DNA from: Lepisosteus oculatus
Lineage: Eukaryota > Chordata > Actinopteri > Semionotiformes > Lepisosteidae
Direction of reading: 5' to 3'
DNA length: 64,000 nucleotides
Assembly: GCF_040954835.1 (NCBI RefSeq)
Contig: NC_090707.1
Location: 18,308,570-18,372,569 of the forward strand
Shown here: positions 36,390-49,361 of the stretch, piece after piece
Layout: each line of letters starts with the position of its first letter
Numbering within the stretch: the first letter of the stretch is position 1
Made by a program: the position numbers and the translations under genes
The notes under the pieces: generated by a model
Told to the model about the DNA's origin: nothing
Seen by the model: the letters and a program-made list of their open reading frames with translations, nothing else
Database searches by the model: none

Positions 36390-39300
36390 AAAACTAAAAT
36401 AAAATGCAGCAAGAAACAAATTAGTCCTTTATTCAGAAAAGAACATTTTACATGAACTTTTTGCTGATTTAGTAGAGAATTCTGTAAAGTTTTACTGACA
36501 AAAATATTTCAGGTAACATTAATATTTGATAAAAACAAATGTGTGCAGAATTATGTTAATTGCTCTACAAGGACTTCCAAGCAAGTACCATTTTGTAATA
36601 AATTGTTGATTTTCTTTATTAATATGTCAAAGCAGTGCCAGACTATGTACCAGACATTTTAATCATTATTTTATCATCTAAAATACAAATATTGGTGAGG
36701 AAGTGAAACTCAGAAGCAAATCAGTCTGTTTGAAGGGTCAATTTATTTATCATATAGAGCATTAGTGACAGCTGAGACTAATTTTAAATATCTGTGTGAA
36801 AACAGATTTTGCAGTGTGCACCAAATATTCAAACTACTTTATGAAATGTTTTTAATCCTTCCAGAAACATCTTTCATTTCCACATCTTTAAAATTGTGTA
36901 AGAGATTAGGTAACACTGTAATATTAAACATCGGTTGCTGCTCCATCAACTATTAGATAACAGTTTAAAGTTGTCATGCCTGTTCCAAGTTCCAACTGTG
37001 CATTATCATTTATATTTCCATGTCTGGTATTGCCAGGTCTAGTGATCTTACTATAAGCAGAATTTAGTATTTTGTAACTATAACTGTAAAATGTTTAAAT
37101 GCAAATCTTACTTTCAAATATTATGACATTATCTTGCATCTTGAAGGAAAACATTTACAATGAAAATCACAATATACCAATGTATCATTTAAAGCAATGT
37201 CCTGCATACTGTTAGAGAACTGAGATAAGGTAAGTTAGTTAAGTAAAGACTGTAAATCTGAATCAACAGATATACAGTAATCATAGATACCAATAGAGTT
37301 TGAATAAAAAGGAATGTGCCTTTAAAAACAAAAATGATGCAAATGTTGAATTATTGCTTTATCAACTTTTAATGCTAATTAAATCTGACCTTTTACAATT
37401 TAAATTAAATCAAATATATGGGTGGTTTTCAAAAACCTATCCTGTATGTAGCAAAACTCTTTGATATGCATCACGGATATGATTTGTTTAATTGCTCATC
37501 TTTCTAATGCTTTATGTTGTCACAATTACATTTGCAGTTTTAGACATGCTTCATGAGTCTAATTATCTGCATCTAAACTTAATGCCCTTAGTCACTGGAC
37601 TGTTGATAATAAAACTTGCAAAAAATGTAATGATTGAGAAATAACCTAAAATTAAAGTTGTTAAATTGATCAAAATGGCTGAGATTATTAGGAAACAAAA
37701 CTAATGAGTAGGATTTGATTACATGACAACTTCTAGAAAGCTGACTTGCATCACTTCAATTATGATAATGCAAATAGCTCTGTATTCATCCTAATGCTAC
37801 TGCTTTAATATTTCGAGTTTTAACTGATTTGTCTGCCTAGAGCAAATGCATTAAATATCTTTAGAATCCACTTTAAAGACCATTTTTTGGGTCTGGCTGA
37901 TTTTCCGTGCTGCTGGCAGAATTTCAAAACAATATAGACAGAAAAACCTATCAGTAATATTTACACTTCTGTGCAATTATATAAAGTTAATATACAGTAC
38001 TGGTATACTGTAGTAGCTCTTTATTTCTCTGCATTGCAGGAGCAAAATTACTGTTTCTATTAAATCTCCCCATACAGATTCAAATATGTGCCATGAAATA
38101 TGCCTTGGTCATTAATTTTCCATATTTACAAAAAGGTTTGGACTGTACTGGAATATCTATAAACAGGTGGTATGACTTTTATGGAAAGTTTTAATTTCCA
38201 ACCAAGTATAACAGGACATAAAATAAAATAGTTTAAGACAGTTACCAGACAAAAATTGTAAATCATGCCACCTTGTGGTCAAAGCAAACATGTATTGTGA
38301 AATTCAAGGGAATGATCAATTACAAAGAACTGTCTTTTACACATTGTAAACCATGGTACTTAAAGACTCTCTTTTGAACCTTGCTACACATATTGTATAA
38401 AACAACTTTTAATAGCCATAATGGAAAAGAGAAATTACAAAGCAAGAATGTTAAAATGAAAAACCATATAAACATAAACCAGACATTCATCAAGTAAAAA
38501 AAACTATTTCTGCAGGTTACTGTCAATTAACTTGGGAATTTATTATTTCTTTGCTTAGTTTTCTATTCCTCTGCCAGTGAAAAACACAAACTCTCAAAGA
38601 GTGCTACTCTATTCATTTAATTATATAATATTAACTTTATTTTCATGACAATGTATTGTAGTAACCTACATACTAACAAACAACTAATATAGATTAATTT
38701 AAATATTTAAAAATCACAGAAATTAGTGGATAGATATTAAGCCAGAAATAAATTAACAGAGTTATATTCTGATCTACCACATCTCAAATAAGTACAAACA
38801 TGACAAACTAAACCACAGTTACAAATTGTTTTAACAGAAAAACGTGCAGTATTTTTCCAGTCCTTTTTAAACTAGTCTATGTAGCAGTTGGGAGTACATA
38901 TATAAGACTGGATAAGGTGTATTTTAGTGCATTTAAATAAAAATAAAGTATACAGCCTCTGAGTATATAAACCAGTTAATCAAGATGCATTACATTGATA
39001 CAGTCCCTCAAGGAATCACATTTCAGGAGCCAGATCACCTAGTAATCTGGCACTTCTTATCAGCTTCAAAATAAACTATTTCACCTCCAGTGACCAGGAT
39101 GTGTCACCTTCTGTACTGAGGCGATCACCTGTTTCTTGCTGATGTTTACATGTCTATTCCAGTATTTTAAGGTGTTGCCTTGGGGTCGCCTGAGTCTGAC
39201 CTTTGGAAAATAAATAAGCTAATTATTTACAGCATTGGGTTATTTTAGTCATCTGTTTTTGATTTGGACATGGTCAATTGGAAATGGTTAATACATCGGG

Positions 39301-39639
39301 TGCTTAAGTCACAGGTGCACAATTCCAGTTCTGAAGGACTGCTGTCGCTAAGGTTTTATAGGTCTCTATAAATCTTCAACGTAAGTATAATCAAATGCTT
39401 GTCCAACTAAAAAATATTAAATACATTTAGGTAATTAAGGGCTCAGGTAGAAAAAAAAATCACAAACCTTTTTTCCCCTCAGGACTGAAGGTGTGCACTC
39501 CTGGGTTTAAGTGTTAACACAGTTGTTCTAGATCCTCCATGCACTTAAACGTGGCCAGTGGTATAGATCATGGTTTCAACTTCGATTACACTGCTGACCT
39601 TCAACTGTAATTATTACTATGCACTATTGAGGTGGGACT
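36390..39639. other. Repeat-poor stretch without genes
   Basis: Longest stretch without a recognisable mobile element. AT-rich, with no spliced coding frame seen. Holds the candidate conserved element at 37440-37870. Confidence 0.45.
37440..37870. promoter_or_regulatory. Candidate conserved non-coding element
   Basis: Repeat-free, unique-looking sequence in the middle of the quiet stretch 36.4-39.3 kb, with an exact octamer ATGCAAAT (37768-37775) preceded by CAATTATGATA, and clustered TAAT/ATTA homeodomain cores. Vertebrate gene deserts near NUP35 hold many enhancers, as far as I recall. Conservation cannot be measured here. Confidence 0.25.
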
Positions 39640-39959
39640 CAGAGCGCAATCCAGGCACAAGAAAGAACCCAATAGCTGTGTGAAATGTAACCGGGTCGGG
39701 CTGCCAGCCAAGCGCAACACCACCACCCAGACATTAGCAGGGGCCGGGTTCTAGAGCTATGCATTCCTGGGTGGGACGGAGAATGTGCACTTCAAGGGAG
39801 AGTGGCAGGGCACCAGACAGGGGGTGTGCTGAGCAGCCATGCACACAGACAGACGCAGTGCCACACGTAGCCAGGGAACCATGGAAGCTAGGAGTGCACC
39901 AAGAGACTTAATCCAGGAGTCGAGTTGGAATGATCCATCTAAATTCAGAGCCAGGTAGA

Positions 39960-40590
39960 CCAAAATACCAATTTGTAGGGAATCTGTCACGATTGTAATC
40001 CCTTCCCCTTAAGGGCGCTCCGGCTCTTTCACTTCGGACTTGATTTTGTGCACCTGCCCCCTGTTCCAGCCTCCTTCCAGCGCTCCTTAAAAGCCAGACG
40101 CCCACTCTGTTCCAGGCTCTGCATTGGTTCCCGTACCAAGCGAGTCCGGGATTTGAGCGTCTGGTACCGTTCCCCCTTTATCCCCCCGACTCTCCACCGG
40201 ATCTGTTTTTTTATCCTGTGGTCTTCGTCTCGGATGGACCGCCTGGCTTTGGACTTTTGCCTCGTCTTGGATTTCTCTTTGGATTCTGTCTTGGATTGTT
40301 TGCCTCAGACTCACCCCCCTTAACACCTGCGCACTATGGACACCCCCCTGTTTACATTCCTGACTCCTGCATGCTTTTTTCCCTGTGTTTTCCTCACTTG
40401 TCCCCGGATTGCGTCGTCTGCATAGGGTCTGGAAAGAAAACTTCGTTACAGAATCCAAGTGAGAGCATACCAAAGAGAAGAGAATCTGAGAGAGAATACC
40501 AAGTTGTAGGGGATCCAAGAGAGAGAATACCAAGATGTAAGGAGTCTGAGAGAGAATCCCAAATAGTAGGAAATCTGAGAAAGAAACATA
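39960..40590. repeat. About 30-bp minisatellite interrupted by a solo LTR
   Basis: Units of the type AATCTGAGAGAGAATACCAA followed by GTTGTAGGGG recur at 39964-39984 and 40451-40590 (about five copies, with ATACCAAGATGTAAGG and ATCCCAAATAGTAGG variants). LTR 39985-40450 sits between units. Confidence 0.7.
39985..40450 (+). mobile_element. Solo LTR, family B, copy 2 (466 bp)
   Basis: TGTCACGATTGTAATCCC to CTTCGTTACA, duplication GAATC (39980-39984 and 40451-40455). It splits a 30-bp minisatellite. The 169-residue antisense open frame here (40087-40596) is only LTR plus minisatellite. Confidence 0.88.
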
Positions 40591-41589
40591 GAACACAGAA
40601 CACAGAAACCAAGGTCAAGGGGCTCAGTGCCAACACACAATGGCGGAGCCCGGGGCTCTGTCAGATCCACTTCTTGATTCTAAACCACACCTGTCCAGGG
40701 TGTAGCCGTAAGCCAACTCCAGGTGCTCCGTTTCCATGGCAACCGGCATGGGGACACTGGAAGGCAATGACATAACTGGCTGATGTGACTCTGCCAGCTG
40801 GGCCCACAAAGTAGCTGCGGGGTAAAGCATTACACCAACCTATCTTCCTGTGATGCATAAAACGTTTAAGCTGATGTTATGTCATTAACTTGTGAGGCTG
40901 AGTTAGACAGCAATGTAAAAGGGTTTGTCTGCTAAAGACCCACAATGTACAGCAGTGGCATTTTACAACAAAGGATTGCCATTGTCCCTGGGGCCTGTGG
41001 CCCAGATGTCTACAGCAAGGTTATTTTGTTTCTCCCACTACTTTACCCCTTTACAGTCTCTTTCCAATGCAGAACTGTCTGGGTGCTGATGTCTCTGGTG
41101 TTACTTCAAATTATTTGTGTTTTTGCTCATATTGTAGCCGATTTTGTTTTGTTTCCTGCCATTAATATTTTAAAAATACTTTTTCGTAATGCTGGACTCC
41201 AGACCTCTTTCACAAAAATAAACATCAGTAATTTGAGGAGCCTAATAACCATCAGAGTAGCAACAAATTTAGTCGAGCAACCATGTTGAGCCTTTTTATT
41301 ATCATGAATTAATTTGAACATAGTTGTCTATGATAATAAAAACAAAGTCCTACCTAATAGCCTATTATCATGTGATGTCAAAATTCTTTCTTTCTCATAA
41401 ACACATCCATTCTCTTTTCCCTTCCACACCCATTTTTTATCTGCCACTGTAGATTTAAGTTGTTTCAGCCAATTCTGACCTCACACGGTACAGTACTCTT
41501 TGTCATCTGCATGTCTGGAATTGGCTACTATTGACAGAATGGGTAGCATAAAGTGATCAAATTAATTTTTGTTAGAGTTTTAACTGTGG

Positions 41590-42150
41590 CATAAAGCAGG
41601 GGCATGTTCAGTGTGGAGGTGGAGCCCTGTTTAAAGGGTGACGCATTGCTTTAACAACCACAGCTGACCAGGCCAATTTAAGGACAAGTTGCAGCTGTGG
41701 ATGCCTTTTAAGAACACACTGAGCAGGACTCCAGTCCTGATTATTCCCATAAGGAGACAACATTCCAGTAACTTGTAACAGTAAATTGTGAAAAGAGTGT
41801 TTTGGCCGCATTTTAGCTACTTTTTATTTTCTTTTTCTTTTCTCCTGTCCCGTTGTGATGATTCACCGGGGCGAGTTGGGTTTTCTTTTGTTTTGGCCTT
41901 GCGCCTTTTCTTCCAGTTTGGACCCCCCTAAATAGGGATAGTCCAGATTGGATACCTCTGTTCCAAGCAGTCTTTCTTTTTCCCCAAGACTGGACCCCGT
42001 TACATGGGGTTAATCCAGCCTGGAGGGGGCTTTTTTCTTTCCCATTTTTGTTTTTGTTTTTTCAGCTTTAATAACTTGAAATAACCTCACACCCGTGCCT
42101 CTGACCCCTCAAAAGGAGCGTCGACTTTTTCCGATGTTCACCGTGGCTCC
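41590..42150 (+). other. Possible LTR-like remnant
   Basis: Compositionally distinct, with two imperfect internal repeats (GACCCCCCTAAATAGGG, then TAGTCCAGATTGG; and GACCCCGTTACATGGGG, then TTAATCCAGCCTGG). No terminal duplication could be fixed. Weak call. Confidence 0.25.
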
Positions 42151-42460
42151 TCCCACTCCCATATTTACATAACCAAATGGTCAATTCTGAATGGTTGAAA
42201 TGGAAGGAAATACTCTTTGAATGGTTGAGACATTGTGTCATTGTCAGCATCGCCACGTATCATTTTTGTCACCATTTTGCCATTGACTAAAATGAAAAAG
42301 TTTGTTGACAATCATTTTGTCAACAAAAGAAACACTGCTGCTACAAGAATGGCTGCTTTCATTAGTAGCTAAACAAATGGGCTGGATTTACATAAAATTG
42401 GTTGTATTTCTTGGATGATTTCTTGTTCTTATTTGGTGTAGGTAAAATGCGACAAGATAG

Positions 42461-42800
42461 TGTTATGGAGCGTTTTTCAGGACCCCATGCAGACAGCACA
42501 ACACGGAAGTGAGTGAACAGACACAGGGAGGAAATGAGAAACTGGGCTGGTGGACGTACAGGGGGGGTGTGTCGAAGGTGTCCGGGGGGGCATGGTCCAG
42601 GCAAACAGTCCAAAGGGAGTCTGAAGAGAAATCCAGTACAGGCAAAAGTTCAGAGCCGGGTGATCCAATGCAAAGCCCAGAACAGAGTGAGCATCTGGCT
42701 TTTGTAGGGAAGAGCTGGAACCGGGAGCAGGTGCACAAAATCCAACTAAAATGTGAACGAGCCAGAGCAGCCTTAAGGGGGAGGGATTACAATCGTGACA
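42461..42800 (-). mobile_element. LTR, family B, copy 3, internally deleted (340 bp)
   Basis: Begins TGTTATGGAGCGTTTTTC and ends GGATTACAATCGTGACA, the reverse of family B ends. It is about 120 bp shorter than the other two copies. The flanks GATAG and GTTTA do not match, so the duplication is lost or the element is rearranged. Confidence 0.75.
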
Positions 42801-43033
42801 GTTTACTTAAAGAAATATCTCTACAGCAAATAAATTGGAATCTCCGTTAGTTATATTCAGTATAAGCAATACATGATAATCATTCTTCCATCTCTTTAGG
42901 TACTGTACGTGGGACTAGTACAGCATAACTAACCTTTTAAAAGGTTTACGTTACAGGTTTTACATCTTTAGAGGTCCTAGGCAGCTGGGTGACTAATATT
43001 CAGAATTTTGCAAAACATTAATGTGATATAATG

Positions 43034-43057
43034 AATAATAATAATAATAATAATAAT
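43034..43057. repeat. (AAT)n microsatellite
   Basis: About eight uninterrupted AAT units. Confidence 0.9.
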
Positions 43058-45189
43058 GAAAGCATAATAGAAATAAAACATGAAATTCTTCTTCCTTCCA
43101 AATTAAATTTGTTTCCTATTCTGTACTGTCTAACCACCATGATCTTATCAAACCCTTTGCTTCTTAAAAATTCTATTGGCAGAACTCGAGAAAAAGTCAC
43201 ATTAATATGAAGTTTCTTGCACTTCATAATATTGGGATTTGTGCAATACAGAAGAATAAAAACCAAAAGTGCAATTTTATGGCTTCACCTCAAAGTACAT
43301 ACTATTAATGAACACAACTACAATGTGAAACAACCCTCACTTAACGTTGAGTCACTGTATTGTAGGTAAATCCATACAATATTACTATTCTTTAAGAACT
43401 TGTGTCTTTAAAGGGCTAGTGGAACTATTACATATCATTCATGTTAAGTGTTTTCTTTATTTTTTTGCTTTATCACATTCTGATAAGTTTTAATGCTTAA
43501 AAATAAGAATGTCAAAAGTCTAGAGAGGGCTTTTCCAGATACTTCCCCAACAAGGAGCACCAAGTGATCTTAATCTTGAAAATGCTTCATACGCATCACA
43601 AAGAATTTCCACTAAGATCTCCTGGGATGTTGGCCTTTTTTATACTGTTCTTGCCTTTTTTCCTGCCCACCTCTTTCTTTAGGGACTTGCATGTATAGGA
43701 AATTAGTGTGCAGCCATCTTCAGTGAGTCTCTGAGAATTGAATGAAAAACTATTAATGACTTTCACACATTTGAGGCAATGCTTCTTAAAATAGCACCCA
43801 AACCATCTACATAAATTCTTTTAGTGTACAGACCCCCAGGTCCATGTGCATTGTTTCTTGCCGAATTTGGTGAACTGCTCTCTAATTTAGTTATTAATTT
43901 AGACAAAGTTCTAATATTAGGCAACTTTAACATACATATGGACATACAGACAGACACCTTCAGTAAAACGTTCTTGTCTCTCCTTGACTCTGTAGATTTT
44001 AGTCAGCATATAACAGGACCATGACACGTATACAATCAAACACTAGACTTAATTAGAGCTAACATTCATCATGTACTAGTTCATCCCATCGATAACTGTT
44101 TTTCTGACCACTCTCTAATTACTTTTGGTTTCGACTGCCCTTGATAGGTGCCAAGGAGAAGACTATTACAACACAACACATCAACAGGGGTACTTTTTAA
44201 ACTAAAATGCTAACTTCATCTCCAGTAATAATGTTGACGAAATCACCCATAACTATAATATGGTGGTCAGACAGGCCCTTGATAAAATTGCCCCGTTAAA
44301 GGTAGTCAAATCCACTAGACACTCTCCTTGGTATAATGATCAAGTCAGCATGGACCGATATCCTACAACAATATAAAAAAGCCCTATATAGAGCTTGTTC
44401 GGTCTACTACTCTGAACTTATTGCAACCAAAAAAAATAATAACCCTTGCTACCTATTTAAGATAGCTAATCTTACAAATAAGACCAATTCCATAGGACCA
44501 ATTCTTTAGTAGTGACGATTTAATGAACTTCTTTAACATTAACATTACCACCATCAGATTTCAAACACAATCAAATAAGTCTGGTACAGAAACAATATGC
44601 GCACCTCTTTAGTGTTTTTCAATTAGTTAATGAACAAGAACTCAAGAAATTAATTATTAAGACGAAGTCAACCACCTGTCCACTAGATCCCATCCCCACT
44701 CAGCTAGTCAAAGATTCCCTTGAAGTACTGGTAGGACCTATAATTAGTATGATGAACATGTCCCTTGCATCAGGCATTGTACCTGACCAATTTAAGGTAT
44801 GGGTTGTTAGACCGCTCCTTAAGAAGCCAAATTTGGATCCACAAGTTCTTAACAACTACAGGCCTATCTCAAACATCCCATTTCTATCTAAAATTCTTGA
44901 GAGAATAGTTGTGGCCCAACTTCAATCGTATCTGGACTCAAATAATATACTTGAGGAGTTCCAGTTTGGTTTCCGCCCAGGCCACAGCACTGAAACTGCA
45001 TTAACAAGAGTCGTAAATGATATTCTGTTAGCTACTGACACAGGAAATGCAACAGTGCTTGTGCTTCTAGATCTTAGTGCTGCCTTTGACACGGTTGACC
45101 ACTCTGTTTTGTTACACAGTCTTGTGTTTGAGGATGGCTTATGTGGCACCATCCTTAAGTGGTTTACTACATGTTTAACAATTCATTTT

Positions 45190-46268
45190 GCGGTGGCTCT
45201 GTGGCTAGAAGGTTGCCAGTTCAAATCCCGCAGCCAGCAGAGGAATCCTACTCCGTTGGGCCCCCGACTGCTCCATGGGCGCTGTACAATGGCTGACACT
45301 GCGCTCTGACCTCAAGCTTTTCTCTGTCTGTGTTACGACCCCAAGTGTCTAGGGGTAAAGGGGTGTAACATTCAGGATAATTCTTTTGGAAGCGGGGGGG
45401 GTTTGGTGAGGGACTAGGAAGCGTGATAACAAGGGTAAGGAACTAGAGTGGTGCCAAAGAAAAGAAAATAAACAAAATGGAGCTGGCTAGGACAGTGAGG
45501 GAAAGCTAATCTGACTACAAAAGAAAACCCGAAACACACGGTCTTCGGCGTCTTCAACACCCTAGCTAATCTGCACTGACTACCCAAAACCATACAAGAC
45601 AAATGGCACTCACCCGTACTAAACTAGTGTACTAATACAAAATGAACTAAGTGTGTAAAGTGTACCCAACAACCTAAACTAACCTTATATACAAAAGTTC
45701 ACACAAAAACACAAGTGAACCAGGAATACAAATAAGGGAAAACAAGAGTAATCAACAGGAGCAGGGTACAAAAGAACACAAAAGTTGAACATGTAACACT
45801 GGGGCAAAATAATGGCAAAACAAGGATGAACATACAAACAAACAAACGAAAGTACAAAGAAACTAACAAAAAACCAACAAAACAACAAAGCGAAGCTATA
45901 CGAAAATACACACACACAAAGCAAAACAAACCAACAAACAAAGCCGAAGCAATAACCAGAAGCGATAACCAAACCAAACAGGACCAAAGCCAAACGAAAG
46001 GCCTCTCCTTGCTGAACACCTCCATGTTATATGCTGTATAAGATGTGTTCTGATTGGCTGAGAGCTAATTGATGATGATGTCATACTGAAAGTGTGGTGT
46101 AATGGTTGGCCAATTGGGAAGGGAGAACAATCAAGGGTCAGCAGTGTGGACATAACAGAAAAAACACACACAGAACACACACTGGGACGTAACAGTCTGT
46201 ATGTTTCATGGACAGCAAGTTGGGGTATGCGAAAAAGACAAATTCCTAATGCAAGAAATCTTATCTTA
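45190..46268 (+). mobile_element. tRNA-derived SINE inserted in the L2 LINE (itself split by a solo LTR)
   Basis: The left part (45190-45330) begins GCGGTGGCTCTGTGGCTA (A-box-like) with GCCAGTTCAAATCCC (B-box-like), then CTACTCCGTTGGGCCCC. The right part (46195-46268) continues with CAGCAAGTTGGGGTATGCG and the AAATTCCTAATGCAAG tail ending in CTTATCTTAT. The complete copy at 49941-50215 shows that the two parts are contiguous in the parent element. LINE coding sequence breaks at its left edge and resumes at its right edge. No clear target duplication was found. Confidence 0.8.
45331..46194 (+). mobile_element. Solo LTR, 864 bp, inside the SINE
   Basis: Begins TGTTACGACCCC and ends GGGACGTAACA (TG...CA with short inverted termini), flanked by the 5-bp duplication GTCTG (45326-45330 and 46195-46199). 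The uninterrupted SINE at 49941-50215 has a single GTCTG at this point, which confirms the insertion. No internal gag/pol follows, so this is a recombined LTR, probably of a Ty3/Gypsy family. The A/C-rich stretch at 45820-45970 produces long but meaningless open frames. Confidence 0.88.
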
Positions 46269-49200
46269 TGTTCAAATCAAATATCTAATAATTGTACTGC
46301 TTTGTCAATGTCACCAGTTCAATTTGGGGTAGCACAGGGATCAGTGATGGGACCAATATTGTTCTCTCTGTACATGCTGCCGCTAGGTAGGATAATACAA
46401 AAACATGATATTAACTTTCATTCATATGTTGATAACACTCAAATATACATTTCGTTTACACCTAACGACAACTCATCTATTATCACTTTAGTTAATGCAA
46501 CTTTAGTTGCATTAATGAAGTTAAGACTTGGATGTGTGAAAACTTTTTGTTACTCAACTCTGATAAAGCTGGGGTTTTGTTGTTTGGAGGCAACAATACT
46601 GATAGGACTACTATAACTTCAGCACTTAACACAGAGGATTCAGCACATAACCTAGGCGTCATATTAGACACAAGGCTCTTGTTTAACTCTCATGTTAAAA
46701 CAGTATCGAAAACATGCTTCCTACAGTTAAGAAATATTGCAAAACTAAGGCAGTTTCTCTCCACTCATGATACAGTGAAATTAATACATAAATTAATACG
46801 TAATATTATAATTAATGCTATTGTATACAGCAGGTTAGACTACTGCAATGCCCTACTATCAGGGAGCACTATCGCGCCTTCGACGCATTACAGTGAAATC
46901 AGAATGCAGTAGCTAGTATTGTTACTGGGAGCAGAAAGTACCACCATATAACCCCTATACAGGGCAGACTTCAAAATCCTTCTACTTACTTATAAGGCTC
47001 TCAGAGGTCAGGTACCTGTCTATCAAATGGAAGTTATTAATGTATACAATCCAAGTCTCCCGCTTAGATCCCAGAATGTAGGTCTTCTTCATATTGCATT
47101 AATTAAAAAAACAGTTGGCGGTAAAGCCTTTAGTTACAGGGCCCCACCCCATATTTGGGATGCCTAGTCAATCTCAGTATTCAAATCCACACTGAAAACC
47201 GATTTCTTCAGCCTAGCCTACTCACACCTCACATTATAGCCTGCTGCAACCATGGCTGCTGGTGCTGCTGTATATGCCATTGTGTGTCTCTGCTGTATGT
47301 TGGCCCACCAGGTAGATACATCTGTTCTGACCAAACTATCCTATTCTCCTCCCCACATGTCCGGATGGCACCTGGACTGGATGCTGCATCAGTGCCATGG
47401 ATCCAAGAGAGATAGCTATCGTTTAGGAGGATTTTGCTGGTCTACAGAGATATATAATCTGGTTTACTGAATTTAACTACAAATTCAGACTGGATCTTAA
47501 AAACAAAAAGAGTCAAACACTAAAACTGCAAACACAATTGTAGCAATTCTTTTTATCAACGGAAGAGTTAAATGCAGCATCGTTAAGAAAGAATAGTCTG
47601 ACAGACAAGTGATTATACACTACATCTCAAAACAATTGCAATTAAAAACTAGAATGTACCTGAAGCAAAACAGACTAGCAGCATAGTAGGATTAAAACTA
47701 CTACTGTAAGACAGAAAATGGGTATAGATTTCTGTGTCTGTTTAAAGGGGCAATGCATAACAAATGATTATGGATTTTTATGTCAAAAAGACAAAATGCT
47801 CAAAAGATCTGCACAGATTGGGACTTCTTAACGAGCACATTACCTTGAGCTTTACATCAGCAGAAACTCCTTTATGGACGACTGCACCTTAATTAAAACA
47901 ATGTGTTCTGATCTTCAGGAACACAATTAGCACAAGGAAATTCTTCATCTTCTTACACATAAAATGAACTTGCCTGATGATTCTGACCTGATAAAACTGT
48001 ATTGGACTATGCCAGTATGGAGTATGCAACATATTAATATAAAATGTATAGTAAACAGTGCTATTCATCATGTGGCAACATTTAATTATTTTCATGTGTC
48101 AAGTATATGAAATGTTGAGTAAAAAGCAAACACCAGAAAGGCAAGCTGAGAAAAGCAATAAAGGTCAAAGATTGTGCTGGGCCAGCAGCCTCTGTATTGT
48201 GGTCCATGCTGAAATTTTGAATGAACAGGGAATTAAAAAATACCTCCAATATTAAAATTCAATCAATTCACTTTGAAGAAAAAAAAATACTATCATTATT
48301 AAAATCCACCATCTATCAGAGTTAATCAAATCCAACGATAGGATTTTTGTAATCTTCTAATTTTATCTGTAATCTGTAATTTACAGGCATTTCATTACAT
48401 CAAATACATACAATTTAAATTCTGTTTAAGATGATTTATATTAATTTTACATTTAGACTTTCATATGTTTTTGGAACACCAACGGTGATAAATGAACTAT
48501 TGCATTTCAAGGAAGAGACAATAGAGCCTTACAATTTATAGAACTAGAAACAGTAAAACTGGGTGTTTTATCACTGCCAATTACATTTCATGTACTAGGA
48601 ATTGAAACTGGTGCTGCAAAACATTCTAGATACAGGATACTATACACAACAAGAATAATGGGCATCATTAAGACTACGCACATACTGTATAACTAGGAGT
48701 TCTGGTTAAGCAAAAAGTTGGAACAAGAAAGAAGCTGTCCAAATACTGTGTGGTCTTGGATTTAATAGACCTGTAGCATCTTTCTGAGGGACGTTTATGA
48801 AACAGTTGATAACCTGGGCTGGAGGGGTCAATCACCAATCTTTCCTGCCCATGTGTTTGCTCTGAAATTGTGCAAATGATCAATGGAGGATGAAAAACTG
48901 AACACATTGCAGTTTGCCTTTGGAGTGGGCAGATGCGTTGCTAAACCACTTCTTTTTTATTATAGATACATTCAGAATAATCTCAATAATGACTCTGAAA
49001 AACTGCATTAGAATTGTCTGAGACACCAAAGTTTTTCAGTTGGCATGAAAATTAAATTCTCTCCTATGCTTTCTTTGTGATACCGGTGATATTCATGTCC
49101 CATTTAAAGGTATTCACAATTTCCAAAACCTTACAAGACACCCACACCACTGATCATCAGTGAGAGAGGATTTGGAGAATTCATTGATAGAAGGACAAAC

Positions 49201-49361
49201 TTCTTATGTCCTTTTTATTAATGGATGGAATGCAAAACCACATTACCTTAGGAAATAGCCAGTGCTTAAATTCAAATCTTTGAGCTTCAGAATAAAGTAC
49301 ATATTAAAAATGATGAAGTTCAAGTATGTAGTTGTGTCAGGATGTGCAGCCTGCAAAGGAA

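Larger units (their letters stand above)
39640..40850. other. GC-richer repeat-like segment around LTR B copy 2
   Basis: The flanks of the minisatellite (39640-39960 and 40600-40840) are GC-rich and lack coding potential (AACCGGGTCGGGCTGCCAGC, GGTGCTCCGTTTCCATGGC). Probably an unidentified mobile element hosting the minisatellite. Confidence 0.3.
43815..47500 (+). mobile_element. L2-like LINE relic (endonuclease plus reverse transcriptase), with nested insertions
   Basis: 5'-truncated non-LTR retrotransposon. The left end reads as endonuclease (VYRPPGPCALFLAEF, then LGNFNIHMD near 43920). The RT follows from 44650: LKKPNLDPQVLNNYRPISNI, FQFGFRPGHSTETAL and LLDLSAAFDTVDHSVLL. After an interruption of about 1.08 kb (45190-46268) RT resumes with AQGSVMGPILFSLYMLPLG and the catalytic box as YVDN, a change from the usual YADD. 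The C-terminal part (LGVILDTRL, LRNIAKLRQFLS) extends past 46900. Frameshifts and stops are scattered throughout, so it is inactive. The 3' end near 47500 is approximate. Confidence 0.88.

Noticed and set aside
40087..40596. 169-residue minus-strand open frame (and a 185-residue plus-strand frame at 40218-40775)
   Set aside because: They are the solo LTR B2 plus the 30-bp minisatellite read through; the repeated peptide pattern follows the DNA repeat. No start context or protein family.
42456..42805. Target-site duplication for LTR B copy 3
   Set aside because: Flanking pentamers GATAG and GTTTA do not match.
45685..46025. Overlapping 94-108 residue hydrophobic frames on the minus strand and a K/T/N-rich frame on the plus strand
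   Set aside because: Produced by the A/C-rich low-complexity interior of the solo LTR.
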